Source of the DNA: a virus
Strand: one strand, 5' to 3'
IMG/VR virus record: IMGVR_UViG_3300029258_003568
Span: 1 to 56,274 of that record
DNA length: 56,274 nt
This document shows positions 48,321 to 56,274 of the stretch, in pieces (position 1 is the stretch's first letter; every line of letters begins with the position of its first letter). Both the position numbers and the translations under genes were made by a program. Under the pieces are notes generated by a model. The model was given only the letters and a program-made list of their open reading frames with translations. It did not search any database and was not told the origin of the DNA.

Positions 48321-49888
48321 TGGCGACTTCCTCTGCGCTGCGGGAATTGGCCCAGCGCGAGCGCGCCCGCCGGCGGTTTTATCATTACTGCCGCCGGGTC
48401 AATCCTCATTATCCTGATGATGCTCCACACCTGCGATTGTTGTGCAGGACATTGGAACAGGTCGAGCGGTTTGTGGTCACGGAAGGTGCGGAAGGTATCG
48501 GCAGATTGATGATCTTTATGCCACCGCGACACTGGAAGTCGCAGACCTCGAGCGTGCTATTTCCGACGTGGATCTTGGGCCGCAATCCGGATGTGCCGAT
48601 CATCATGGCCAGCTATGCTGGCGATCTGGCGCATAAACATTCGCGGCAGGCGCGCAATATTATTCTGCTCGATAACGAGTTCTCGGTGCTCTTTGGAAAA
48701 AAGAGCGACCGAAAGGAGCCTGTGAGTCTCTCGGCCGACTCGCAGGCAGTACAAGAATGGTCGATTGACCGTCACATCGGGGGGATGCGCGCTGCCGGCG
48801 TAGGTGGCGGTATCACCGGGAGTGGATGTCGTATCCTCATCATCGATGATCCGCACAAGGACAGAAAAGAGGCGGAGAGCAAGACCATTCGGGATGATAT
48901 AGATGATTGGTTCCGGTCGACGGCTTATACGCGAGTCGAGGGCAACGGGGCCATCATCATTATCATGACGCGGTGGCACCGCGATGATGAGGCCGGGCGG
49001 CTGCTGAAGCGGATGAAGGAAGATCCTCTCGCCGATCAATGGCATGTGCTCAAGCTGCCGGCGTTGGCCACCGAAAGCGATCCGCTGTCCCGGCAGCCCG
49101 GCGAAGCGCTGTGGCCGGAATATCAATCTGTCGAAAAGTTGCATGCGATCCGGGCCAATACGTTGCGGTACGAGTTCAATTCGTTGTTCCAGCAGGAACC
49201 GATCTCGCCCGAGGACAGTGTGGTCAATCCTGCGTGGTTTGAGACTGTAGACCACGCACCTGCAGGATTGCGCTGGATGCGGTATTGGGACCTGGCCGTG
49301 TCGACCAAAAAGCGCGCCGATTTTACGGCTAGTGCACGGGGAGCGCTATCCAGCGATGGCTATCTCTACATCGCCGACATGGTGCGGGGCCGGTGGGAAT
49401 GGCCCGACGCACACGGTCAGATCGTCGCTCTGGCCGCCATGGAGCCCGGTGTTGCTATCGGGGTGGAGACAAACGCATTTCAGCTGGCCGCGTTCCAGCA
49501 GTTGATGCGCGAGCCGGCGCTGGCGAATCGTGAGATCCGCCAGGTGCATTCAGAAAGTGACAAGCTCTCGCGAATGTTACCCTGGGCACGGCGGGCAAAG
49601 GTCGGCAAGGTGCGGCTCGTGCGGGGACCATGGATCGCCGCCTTCCTGGAGGAGGCCACCGATTTCCCGGCCGGACAGAACGACGACCAGGTGGACGTCG
49701 TCAGCGGCATCACCGAGATGCTGGCCAACACCGGGCCGGCGGCCGGTCAAATAATCAATGAAATAGACCCGGCAATCTACAAGAACAACCCTGCCGAACG
49801 CTATGGCTGGCGCTACGGCTGGCGTGTTCCCGATGATACGAGTCTGTTTCCTAAGCGGAAGGCATGTCTATGGCAAAGAAGGGGCTGA
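48320..49888 (+). CDS. terL: Terminase large subunit
   Basis: A 522-residue protein. The ATPase domain has a Walker A-like PPRHWKSQTSS (about 69-79) and Walker B (ILIIDDPHKD, about 172-181). The C-terminal nuclease domain has acidic residues (YWDLAVSTKKRADFTA; VGIETNAF-like; DQVDVVSG). Packages DNA into the prohead. The portal gene starts 25 bases before its stop. Confidence 0.93.
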   Translation: MATSSALRELAQRERARRRFYHYCRRVNPHYPDDAPHLRLLCRTLEQVERFVVTEGAEGIGRLMIFMPPRHWKSQTSSVLFPTWILGRNPDVPIIMASYAGDLAHKHSRQARNIILLDNEFSVLFGKKSDRKEPVSLSADSQAVQEWSIDRHIGGMRAAGVGGGITGSGCRILIIDDPHKDRKEAESKTIRDDIDDWFRSTAYTRVEGNGAIIIIMTRWHRDDEAGRLLKRMKEDPLADQWHVLKLPALATESDPLSRQPGEALWPEYQSVEKLHAIRANTLRYEFNSLFQQEPISPEDSVVNPAWFETVDHAPAGLRWMRYWDLAVSTKKRADFTASARGALSSDGYLYIADMVRGRWEWPDAHGQIVALAAMEPGVAIGVETNAFQLAAFQQLMREPALANREIRQVHSESDKLSRMLPWARRAKVGKVRLVRGPWIAAFLEEATDFPAGQNDDQVDVVSGITEMLANTGPAAGQIINEIDPAIYKNNPAERYGWRYGWRVPDDTSLFPKRKACLWQRRG

Positions 49889-51534
49889 GAGGATTGGGAG
49901 AGCGGATCATCTCCGCTCTGGGTGGAATCACAAAGTCAGAGAAGAGTGAAATCGCCCGCCGGGCGTACGAGGCGGGTTATGGCGATGGCAATGACGATCC
50001 CCAGAGCGGCGACATTGCGCCGGGAGGATTCGGGTACCGCCGGGCCACAACCGGTGGGCTGCGCGATTTCACCCGGATCGACCACGATCGTATCCTCGGA
50101 ATTGTCTGGACGCTCTATCAGTCCAATCCCATTGCTAAACGTGCTCTCAAAATTATCACCAGCTATATCCTCGGTGACGGTGTCAAATTGCAGATCGAGG
50201 ACGACGATCTGACGGCCATTATCGAGGATTTTTGGCGCATCAATCAGCTTGATCTCCGTTTGGAAAAATTCATCCTGCAGCTATCGCTGTGGGGCGAGCA
50301 GATTTTCCCCGTTTTTGTCCGTCGTTCCGATGGGCGCGTCCGACTGGGATATGTGGACCCGGCCGATGTGGACAACATCATCGCACATCCTGAGAATTCT
50401 ATGGAGCATTGGGCTGTCGTCGTCCGGCCGTACACCAGCGCGACCGAAAACTGGCGCGTCTACCGCGTGATCCGGGAAGACGATGACGTTGTGATGAGTG
50501 TCGGTGTCGAGCTCGATGGCGATGATTCACCTGTGTCATTCGAGCAGGTGCAAAAGGCCAGGAATCCTGGAAAGTTGGTCACCGCCGATCAAGCCAATTT
50601 GGAGACCTGGGAAAAAGAAATGCTGGCCAAACACGGTCTGGAGACCTACTCCGGCTCGTGTTTTCTTTTCCAGGTGAACAACGTCAGCAATCAACCGCGC
50701 GGCTTTTCCGATCTGCTCCAGGAGGCGGATTGGATGGATCAGCACGACGAGACGCTCTTTGCTCTCGCCGATCGGGAGCAGATGGCGGGCTACTTTTCCT
50801 GGGACGTCACGGTCGAGGGAGCTGATGAGGCGCGGGTTAAAAGCCGGGCAGCGGAATTACGGGCCAATCCGCCCAAGCGGGGCAGCGTCAACGTCCATAA
50901 TGAGAAAGAATCGTGGAACTTTAATTATCCTGACCTGAAACAGGCGCCCACCATCGCAACCGCCGACGCGCTTTTGAAGTTCATTCTCGGTGGTTTGGGG
51001 TTGCCGAAGCACTGGTATGGCTCCGGCGACGAGACGAATCGCGCGACGGCGCAGGCGCAGGGTGATCCGACTTGGAAAACGCTCAAGCGCCGGCAGGCCT
51101 ACGTACGTCACATGATTTTGTTCATGTTGCGTTTTGCGCGCGACCAGGCAGAGATTGCCGGTGCCTGGCGGCCGCGCATGAACGACAGCGGCCGGGCGAT
51201 GGATAAAATTGTCGCTGTCATGCCCGAGATGACCGTCAAGGACATCTCGGCCATCACCGGCGCTATGATCAGCATGACCTCCTCGTTGATGATCGCGGTC
51301 GAACAGGGATTGATGTCGTACGCGCACGCGGTAGAGACCTGGGCCAAGTTGATGGCCGAACTCAACATCCATATCGATCCCGAGGCCGAGATAGTTGCGA
51401 TCGAGGAGGAGCGCAGAAAAGACGACCTGACCGTCACCGCAAATCGCAACAGTTGGTTTGCCAAGCATGGTTCGCTTGCTGACGACGGCGATGATGCGAT
51501 AGCGGCATCTGTGCCGCCAGCGAAAACGACGTGA
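49864..51534 (+). CDS. Portal protein
   Basis: A 556-residue protein with the features of siphovirus portals: helix at the N-terminus, clip region (PADVDNIIAHPEN; HWAVVVRPY), a central stem with helices (MLAKHGLETYSGSCFLFQVNN), and the helical crown (FMLRFARDQAEIAGAWRP; ITGAMISMTSSLMIAVEQGLMS). It lies between terminase and head morphogenesis genes. Forms the dodecameric DNA entry channel. Confidence 0.9.
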   Translation: MSMAKKGLRGLGERIISALGGITKSEKSEIARRAYEAGYGDGNDDPQSGDIAPGGFGYRRATTGGLRDFTRIDHDRILGIVWTLYQSNPIAKRALKIITSYILGDGVKLQIEDDDLTAIIEDFWRINQLDLRLEKFILQLSLWGEQIFPVFVRRSDGRVRLGYVDPADVDNIIAHPENSMEHWAVVVRPYTSATENWRVYRVIREDDDVVMSVGVELDGDDSPVSFEQVQKARNPGKLVTADQANLETWEKEMLAKHGLETYSGSCFLFQVNNVSNQPRGFSDLLQEADWMDQHDETLFALADREQMAGYFSWDVTVEGADEARVKSRAAELRANPPKRGSVNVHNEKESWNFNYPDLKQAPTIATADALLKFILGGLGLPKHWYGSGDETNRATAQAQGDPTWKTLKRRQAYVRHMILFMLRFARDQAEIAGAWRPRMNDSGRAMDKIVAVMPEMTVKDISAITGAMISMTSSLMIAVEQGLMSYAHAVETWAKLMAELNIHIDPEAEIVAIEEERRKDDLTVTANRNSWFAKHGSLADDGDDAIAASVPPAKTT

Positions 51535-52445
51535 CGGTAAAAAAGCAGCAATACATTGACAAACTGGACAGCATCGCTGCGCGATACGGCAAGATGGAGG
51601 ATCAGACCATCCGTCGATCGATCTCTATGCTCAAGGATCTACGCCGGCAGATCGCTGCCGAATTGGCGACGGCAGAGAATTTCTCGGCTTACCGGCTCGG
51701 CGAATTGAATCGCAGCCTGGAGCGGCTGATCGCCGAGTACGAGGTTGAGCTGACGGCCCAAGTGCGCGGGGCATTCGAGCAGGCCGTGGCGGATGGCGCA
51801 CAATCCGTCGTCGAGCCGCTGCGATCGATCGGGTTGACGACGGCTTTTTACCAGCCCAGCCGCGCTCAGATCAATACCGTGCTCGATTTCAGCGTGGATC
51901 TGATCAAAAACATTGCGGATGAGGTCCGGTCCAAGGTTAACACTCAAATACGGCTCGCCGTGCTGGGCGAGCGGAGCCCGCTGGATGCGATGCGGGGGAT
52001 CACCGATGCTCTCGGCGTCGAAGCGCGGGCGGGCGTGTGGGCCAAGCGCAAGCCGGTTGTCAAGGGGGTCGCTGCGCGGGCCGAGGCGGATCTGCGCACC
52101 GAGATGCAGCGCGTCTTCAACCTGAGCAGCCACGCCCAGCAACGTGATACGGCACGGGTGGTGCCGGGATTGCTCAAGCGGTGGATCTCTGCCGGTGGCC
52201 GCAATTCGCGGGAAAGTCATCTACGACTGCATCATGAAACGCGCATCAATCCTATTCCCATCAGCAAACCGTTCGTCATGCGCGACCAGCGGGGCACGGC
52301 AAAGTTGATGTATCCCGGCGACCCCAGCGCGCCGGCCTGGGCAGTGGTGAACTGCCGGTGCCGGATGGCGACAATCCATCCGACGATCGGAGTTATCGGC
52401 AGCAATCTCGATGGCCGGATTGCTGCGGAATTGGAGAGGCGGTAG
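51531..52445 (+). CDS. Head morphogenesis protein (Mu F-like)
   Basis: A 304-residue protein using GTG 51531 overlapping the portal stop. The C-terminal half has the Mu F-like 'TEMQRVFN', 'KRWISAGGRNSRESH' and the 'PGDPSAPAWAVVNCRCRM' (CRC) motif. Such proteins bind the portal and aid head assembly or DNA injection. Confidence 0.85.
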   Translation: MTVKKQQYIDKLDSIAARYGKMEDQTIRRSISMLKDLRRQIAAELATAENFSAYRLGELNRSLERLIAEYEVELTAQVRGAFEQAVADGAQSVVEPLRSIGLTTAFYQPSRAQINTVLDFSVDLIKNIADEVRSKVNTQIRLAVLGERSPLDAMRGITDALGVEARAGVWAKRKPVVKGVAARAEADLRTEMQRVFNLSSHAQQRDTARVVPGLLKRWISAGGRNSRESHLRLHHETRINPIPISKPFVMRDQRGTAKLMYPGDPSAPAWAVVNCRCRMATIHPTIGVIGSNLDGRIAAELERR

Positions 52446-52447
52446 CA

Positions 52448-55342
52448 ATGTCCCAATTTACCTGGGATGAATGCATGGCCAGGATGAAAAAGGAAGGCTA
52501 TTCTCAGGAACAGGCTGAGAAAATTTGTGGCTCGATCTGTTCCAAGAAGGAAGCCGTTGCCGTTGGTCCGGACGAGGAACACACCGGCGTCATGGTGGCA
52601 TTTTTCCTGCCTCCGGACGTGGCGCAGGAATTGGCTGTACCTGGTGGAGAGAAGCCGGAGGCATTGCACATCACCCTGGCCTACCTGGGTGATGTGGACG
52701 GGATCAGTGACCCAGATCGATTGAAAGCGGTTCTACGGGCCTGGGCGGCCCGGCGTCCATTCATCGAGGGAACGATCTCGGGGACGGGCCGGTTCGATGC
52801 TGGCGAGGACGGCATGGAGGCATTTTACGCTTCGTTCGATGCACCTGCACTGCCTGCCTGGCGGCAGGAGTTGGTCGGCGAGCTCGAGGCCCACGCCTTT
52901 CCGGTCAGGAAGGATCATGGTTTCACGCCTCATATAACACTGGCCTATTTGGAGAAAGGCCAGCCGGCGCCGGTCGATGGAGTCAAGTCGCAGAAGGTGC
53001 GGTTTGACCGGCTGGCGTTGGCGCTGGGGGAGGATGTGGTCCAGTTCGATCTGGTAGCACTCGAGCGGCAAACAGAGTATCACGAGGTGGCTATCGCGCC
53101 GGCGGCGCCAGATGGTCTCACCGGCCGAACGTGGGATGTGACGATCATCGGAGCGAAATCGGCCGGGGATGTGGTCGCGATCGGTGGACGGGAATATATC
53201 CGGAGCAAGAATGGTCGATTCTATTCCTGCGACGCGCTCAAAGAGAGCGTGCCGCTTTGGGATGGTGTCAAGGTTTACGATAATCATCTTACTGACGAGG
53301 AATTCGAGAAGCGTCAGGGGATGCGCTCTGTCGAGGGCGAGTGGTTGGGCAACATTGTCCAGCCCCGGTGGGAAGAAGCCACGAGGAGGCTGTGTGGAAT
53401 TTTCAAGGTTGTGGATGATGGATTAGCCAAAAAGTTAAAGAACGCCTGGGATCAAAAGATCTTGGGCGTGATCGGACTCAGCATTGATACTCTTCCGGTA
53501 GGGCGGCAGATGATGTTTGAGGGCAAATCTGTTCCCCTGACCGAGGGGTTTAGGCAAGTTTACTCCGTTGACTTGGTTTCAGAACCGGCCGCAGGTGGGG
53601 GCTTTAACCGTCTCATTGCGGCTGCAACAGAACGAAAGGAGATCGACATGGATCGTGAAGAGATTGTCCAACTCGTTCGCGAGATTGTTGCGGAAGCCCT
53701 TGACGCGAACAACGCTCAAGAACAACAGACTGAGCCGCCGGCTGTGGAGCCTGAGGAGGTGGTCGAGCAGGTGCAGCAGGCTGCTGCTGCTGCCGCTGCT
53801 GAAGTCGTTGAGGAAGTGCCGCCCGAGGCCGCTCCGGCGACTGTCGCTCAGGCTGCTGCCGATGCGGCGGCTGTCGCTGCGCAGCAAGCTGCCGATGATA
53901 TAGCCGAGGAAGAAGAATCAGCTATGGAGGCCGTGCGGCGGCTGGAATGTCGCCTTATGCTGCGAGATCGTCTGGATGCTGCTCAACTGCCGGCGCCGAT
54001 GAGTGCGCTCGTCCAGACCACATTTGGCAACCGAGTGTTTGAGGAGGCCGAGTTGAATGACTTTATCAAACGCGCCAAGGAGGCCCAGGCCGCGCTGGAC
54101 ACAACTGGTCGTGTGAGCGGCACCGGCCAGGCTCGTGGCAGCGTGCAGGTGGGTCTGGCACCTCGAGACGTGGCGGAGATCGAGTTCATGCGCCTCATGA
54201 TGGGCAACACAGAATTCCGGGCGCTGGAGCACGTCGATGCTGAGTACGTCCAGGAGCGCGTGGCCGAGGCATACAAGGGGTGGATTCGCGCCGGGCGGCC
54301 GCGCTACAGCACGCGGCGAATCTCAGAGTGGGTCTACAACCTGCTCGACGGCGATCCGTTCACCGACCAGCGTGCATCCGAGGCGGTGACCACGTCCGGG
54401 ATGACGAGCATTGTCAAGAATGCACTTAATGTCATGTTGGCAGCCAACTATGCCAAGAAGCATCTTTGGTGGGAGCCGGTTGTCCGGTCGGAGGAGGTTG
54501 ATACTATCGACCAGGCGACGCTGGTGCGAGTTTACGGATTCGATACGCTCGACGTTGTAGAGGCTGGACAGCCCTACACCGAGTTGAGCTGGCGAGACGA
54601 CGAGGAGACGGCAGACTTTCACAAACGGGGGAACTATGTGGGCGTTCACCTCGAGACGTTGCTCAGCGATAAGCTCAACATTGTCCGCAGCATCCCCGAG
54701 CGCCTGTCCATGTCCTGGTACAACACCATTTCGAGCCTGGTCTCCGCAGTATTCACGACGAACACTGCAGCCGGCCCGGTCCTGGGTGATACCGGTGCGC
54801 TGTTCAATGCCACGGCCGTCACCACTGCCGGTGGACATGCCAACCTGCTGACGGCCGCTTTGAGTTTTACCTCGTACGGCGCGGCTCGCACGGCGATGAT
54901 GAAGCAGACCGATCAGTATTCCGGTGGCGGAACGCTGAAAGGCCAGAGAAGCCTTATTCAACCCAAATTCATGTTCGTGCCGGTCGACCTGGAAACTGCT
55001 GCGTTGCAGATCCGGAACTCGGAGTGCATCCCCGGCAGCGCGAACAACGACGTCAACCCCCATCATCAAAAGTTCGAGGTGGTGGTGGTGCCGAACTGGA
55101 CCGACACCAACAACTGGGCGTTGCTCGCCGACCCGGTCGAATTCCCCGCCATCTGGCTCATTTTCTTGAGGGGTAAAAAGGTGCCGGAGCTGTTTACGGC
55201 TGACAGTGAGACGCAAGGCAGCATGTTCACCAACGACACGTTGCGCTACAAGGTCCGGATGATGACCTGGCGATTCAGTTCGACGTATGACTGTGCACCG
55301 GTCAGCGATTGGCGGCCGTTGCACAAGAACAACGTCAGCTGA
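52448..55342 (+). CDS. Fused 2H-phosphoesterase/prohead protease/scaffold/major capsid protein
   Basis: A 964-residue polyprotein. Residues 1-40 carry a small helical motif. Residues ~45-215 form a 2H phosphoesterase with two HITL motifs (His74 and His162). Residues ~225-390 form a prohead protease (VYDNH, His280; GLSID, Ser345; DLVSEPA, 375-381). Residues ~400-565 are Ala/Glu-rich and coiled (scaffold), and ~570-964 form the major capsid protein (Mu T-like/HK97-fold region). Internal ATG 53648 (Met401) with its own AAAGGAG site could give a separate scaffold-capsid product. Confidence 0.85.
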   Translation: MSQFTWDECMARMKKEGYSQEQAEKICGSICSKKEAVAVGPDEEHTGVMVAFFLPPDVAQELAVPGGEKPEALHITLAYLGDVDGISDPDRLKAVLRAWAARRPFIEGTISGTGRFDAGEDGMEAFYASFDAPALPAWRQELVGELEAHAFPVRKDHGFTPHITLAYLEKGQPAPVDGVKSQKVRFDRLALALGEDVVQFDLVALERQTEYHEVAIAPAAPDGLTGRTWDVTIIGAKSAGDVVAIGGREYIRSKNGRFYSCDALKESVPLWDGVKVYDNHLTDEEFEKRQGMRSVEGEWLGNIVQPRWEEATRRLCGIFKVVDDGLAKKLKNAWDQKILGVIGLSIDTLPVGRQMMFEGKSVPLTEGFRQVYSVDLVSEPAAGGGFNRLIAAATERKEIDMDREEIVQLVREIVAEALDANNAQEQQTEPPAVEPEEVVEQVQQAAAAAAAEVVEEVPPEAAPATVAQAAADAAAVAAQQAADDIAEEEESAMEAVRRLECRLMLRDRLDAAQLPAPMSALVQTTFGNRVFEEAELNDFIKRAKEAQAALDTTGRVSGTGQARGSVQVGLAPRDVAEIEFMRLMMGNTEFRALEHVDAEYVQERVAEAYKGWIRAGRPRYSTRRISEWVYNLLDGDPFTDQRASEAVTTSGMTSIVKNALNVMLAANYAKKHLWWEPVVRSEEVDTIDQATLVRVYGFDTLDVVEAGQPYTELSWRDDEETADFHKRGNYVGVHLETLLSDKLNIVRSIPERLSMSWYNTISSLVSAVFTTNTAAGPVLGDTGALFNATAVTTAGGHANLLTAALSFTSYGAARTAMMKQTDQYSGGGTLKGQRSLIQPKFMFVPVDLETAALQIRNSECIPGSANNDVNPHHQKFEVVVVPNWTDTNNWALLADPVEFPAIWLIFLRGKKVPELFTADSETQGSMFTNDTLRYKVRMMTWRFSSTYDCAPVSDWRPLHKNNVS
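53635..53650 (+). promoter_or_regulatory. Internal ribosome site and start for scaffold-capsid form
   Basis: AAAGGAG (53635-53641) is followed after six bases by ATG 53648 in frame with the capsid polyprotein. Product would begin MDREEIVQLVREIVAEALD and be 564 residues long. This is similar to the nested lambda C/Nu3 arrangement. Confidence 0.65.
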
Positions 55343-55368
55343 GTGGGCATAAGAAAGGAGTAACGAAC

Positions 55369-56274
55369 ATGAAGAGTTGGAGTGAATTGAACCGGGGAGC
55401 CAAGATTGGTCTCGTGTTGGGCGGTATTCTGGCTTTGGTCTTGGGAATCTTTCTGCTGACGCCGGATTATCAGGAGATGGGAGTTACCAACCTGTCCAGC
55501 CTGCACTTGAGCGATACTGGAGAGACGGCAACGCCGGTGCTGCTGGTGAATCAGGACGGTGCCGGCAAGGTGGTCGAATTCCAGGACGGTGGCACGCCGG
55601 TCTGGTCGTTGACCAATGGTGGCTCGGTAGAACAATCGGGTGGTCAAACGTACAGCAATTGGCTCCGAGTGGCAGCTCCGACGGCGATCGCGACGGCCAC
55701 GCCGGCGGTCGTGGTGGACAGCGCCGGTGTGTCAAATATCCTGGAGGTTCGAGACGGTGCAACGCCAGTGTGGTACGTGAGCAACGGCGGGACGTGGGTC
55801 TCAACAGGAGAAGGCACTCACAGCGGCGGCCAGACAGTCAACAATTGGAGTGAGGTCGCGGCGCCGACGGCGATCGCGACGGCCACGCCGGCGCTTGTGG
55901 TGGACAGCGCGGGGGTATCAAACATCCTGGAGGTTCGAGACGGTGCAACGCCAGTGTGGTACGTGAGCAATGGTGGGGACCTCGTCGCGGTAGGCGCATC
56001 GGACCTCCAGGGGAATCTCGGTGACAGCGGCGGTACTCTGACCGTCGCAGATGACCTGATGGTCGACGGAGCCGCCGACGCCACACAGCTGACTGTCCAG
56101 GGCCACACGACCCAAACGAACGATACACTTGTCGTAGAGCAGAGCGATGGCACTGATGTGTTCACTGTGGACGATAGTGGGAATATCGTTGTGGTTGGCA
56201 CCGGTGACCTGCAGGGAAATCTCAGTGATAGTGGTGGTACTCTGACCGTCGCAGATAACCTGATGGTCGACGGG
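55369..56274 (+). CDS. Membrane-anchored repeat fibre protein, N-terminal part (continues at 1-1227)
   Basis: First 302 codons of a protein that continues across the circular join to 1227. Starts ATG 55369, after AAAGGAG. Residues ~9-29 (GAKIGLVLGGILALVLGIFLL) form a membrane segment. Then two copies of a ~55-residue repeat (APTAIATATPAxVVDSAGVSN-ILEVRDGATPVWYVSNGG) and the start of the DLQGN/GTLTVAD repeats. The membrane segment suggests it is anchored or packaged in an unusual way. An exported phage surface fibre or a lysogenic surface protein are both possible. Confidence 0.75.
   Translation, partial: MKSWSELNRGAKIGLVLGGILALVLGIFLLTPDYQEMGVTNLSSLHLSDTGETATPVLLVNQDGAGKVVEFQDGGTPVWSLTNGGSVEQSGGQTYSNWLRVAAPTAIATATPAVVVDSAGVSNILEVRDGATPVWYVSNGGTWVSTGEGTHSGGQTVNNWSEVAAPTAIATATPALVVDSAGVSNILEVRDGATPVWYVSNGGDLVAVGASDLQGNLGDSGGTLTVADDLMVDGAADATQLTVQGHTTQTNDTLVVEQSDGTDVFTVDDSGNIVVVGTGDLQGNLSDSGGTLTVADNLMVDG
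56131..56274. repeat. Terminal direct repeat, right copy
   Basis: Exact copy of bases 1-144. It indicates a circular or terminally redundant genome of about 56,130 bp. It encodes part of the second copy of an imperfect repeat in the fibre protein that spans the join. Confidence 0.9.

Noticed and set aside
52358-52447. Upstream in-frame start for the capsid polyprotein
   Set aside because: It would lie wholly inside the Mu F-like gene; ATG 52448 has a ribosome-like site and follows the stop.

Overview
This window looks like the complete genome of a circularly assembled, temperate, long-tailed phage, or phage-plasmid, of a bacterium. The first 144 bases (1-144) are repeated exactly as the last 144 (56131-56274). 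Joining the ends gives a 56,130-bp circle and makes one continuous 662-codon reading frame across the join. Protein-coding content is mid-to-high GC with strong GGAGG-type ribosome sites and sigma70-type promoters. A Thr/Pro-rich lipoprotein linker and a TPR-like accessory protein pair suggest a Chloroflexota-like (or similar) host. A PEP-CTERM sorting tail suggests a host with an exosortase. The host assignment is inference only.

Layout. 46.2-56.3 kb plus 0-17 kb is the late region, all on the + strand: holin-like membrane proteins, small and large terminase, portal, Mu F-like head protein, a fused 2H-phosphoesterase/prohead protease/scaffold/major capsid polyprotein, a membrane-anchored repeat fibre, a CHAT-like putative cysteine peptidase, small structural proteins, a large repeat fibre, head-tail connectors, a glycosyltransferase, tail tube, tail-assembly chaperones with a textbook -1 frameshift signal, tape measure, and a tail hub/fibre with Fn3 domains. 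17-24.8 kb is mostly on the - strand and holds the lysogeny/accessory genes: small DNA-binding proteins, a large serine recombinase, a TPR-like gene pair, a lipoprotein and two XRE repressors with divergent promoters. 24.9-28.7 kb has small + strand genes ending in a tyrosine integrase. 29.1-33.5 kb is the replication block (DnaD-like initiator, DnaB helicase, zinc-finger proteins).

The most unusual part is 33.5-40.1 kb: a membrane protein, an FtsK/SpoIIIE-like translocase, a small basic protein, a tandem winged-helix protein, a tubulin/FtsZ-like GTPase, a small protein and a large ParB/Noc-family protein, packed with few gaps. The genome also carries four perfect copies of ATTTCCCGGGAAAT, the known Noc-binding site. 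In the ParB-like protein, three of the four positions reported to switch ParB to Noc specificity carry the Noc residue. This suggests a self-contained DNA segregation or division-modulating system made of FtsK, tubulin and Noc parts. Downstream (40.1-46.2 kb) are a PP-loop (PAPS reductase/DndC-like) protein, an adenine methyltransferase, an ASCH protein, a Gp37/Gp68-family (DUF5131) protein and several small unknowns, probably a DNA-modification/host-takeover block. No endolysin could be recognised.
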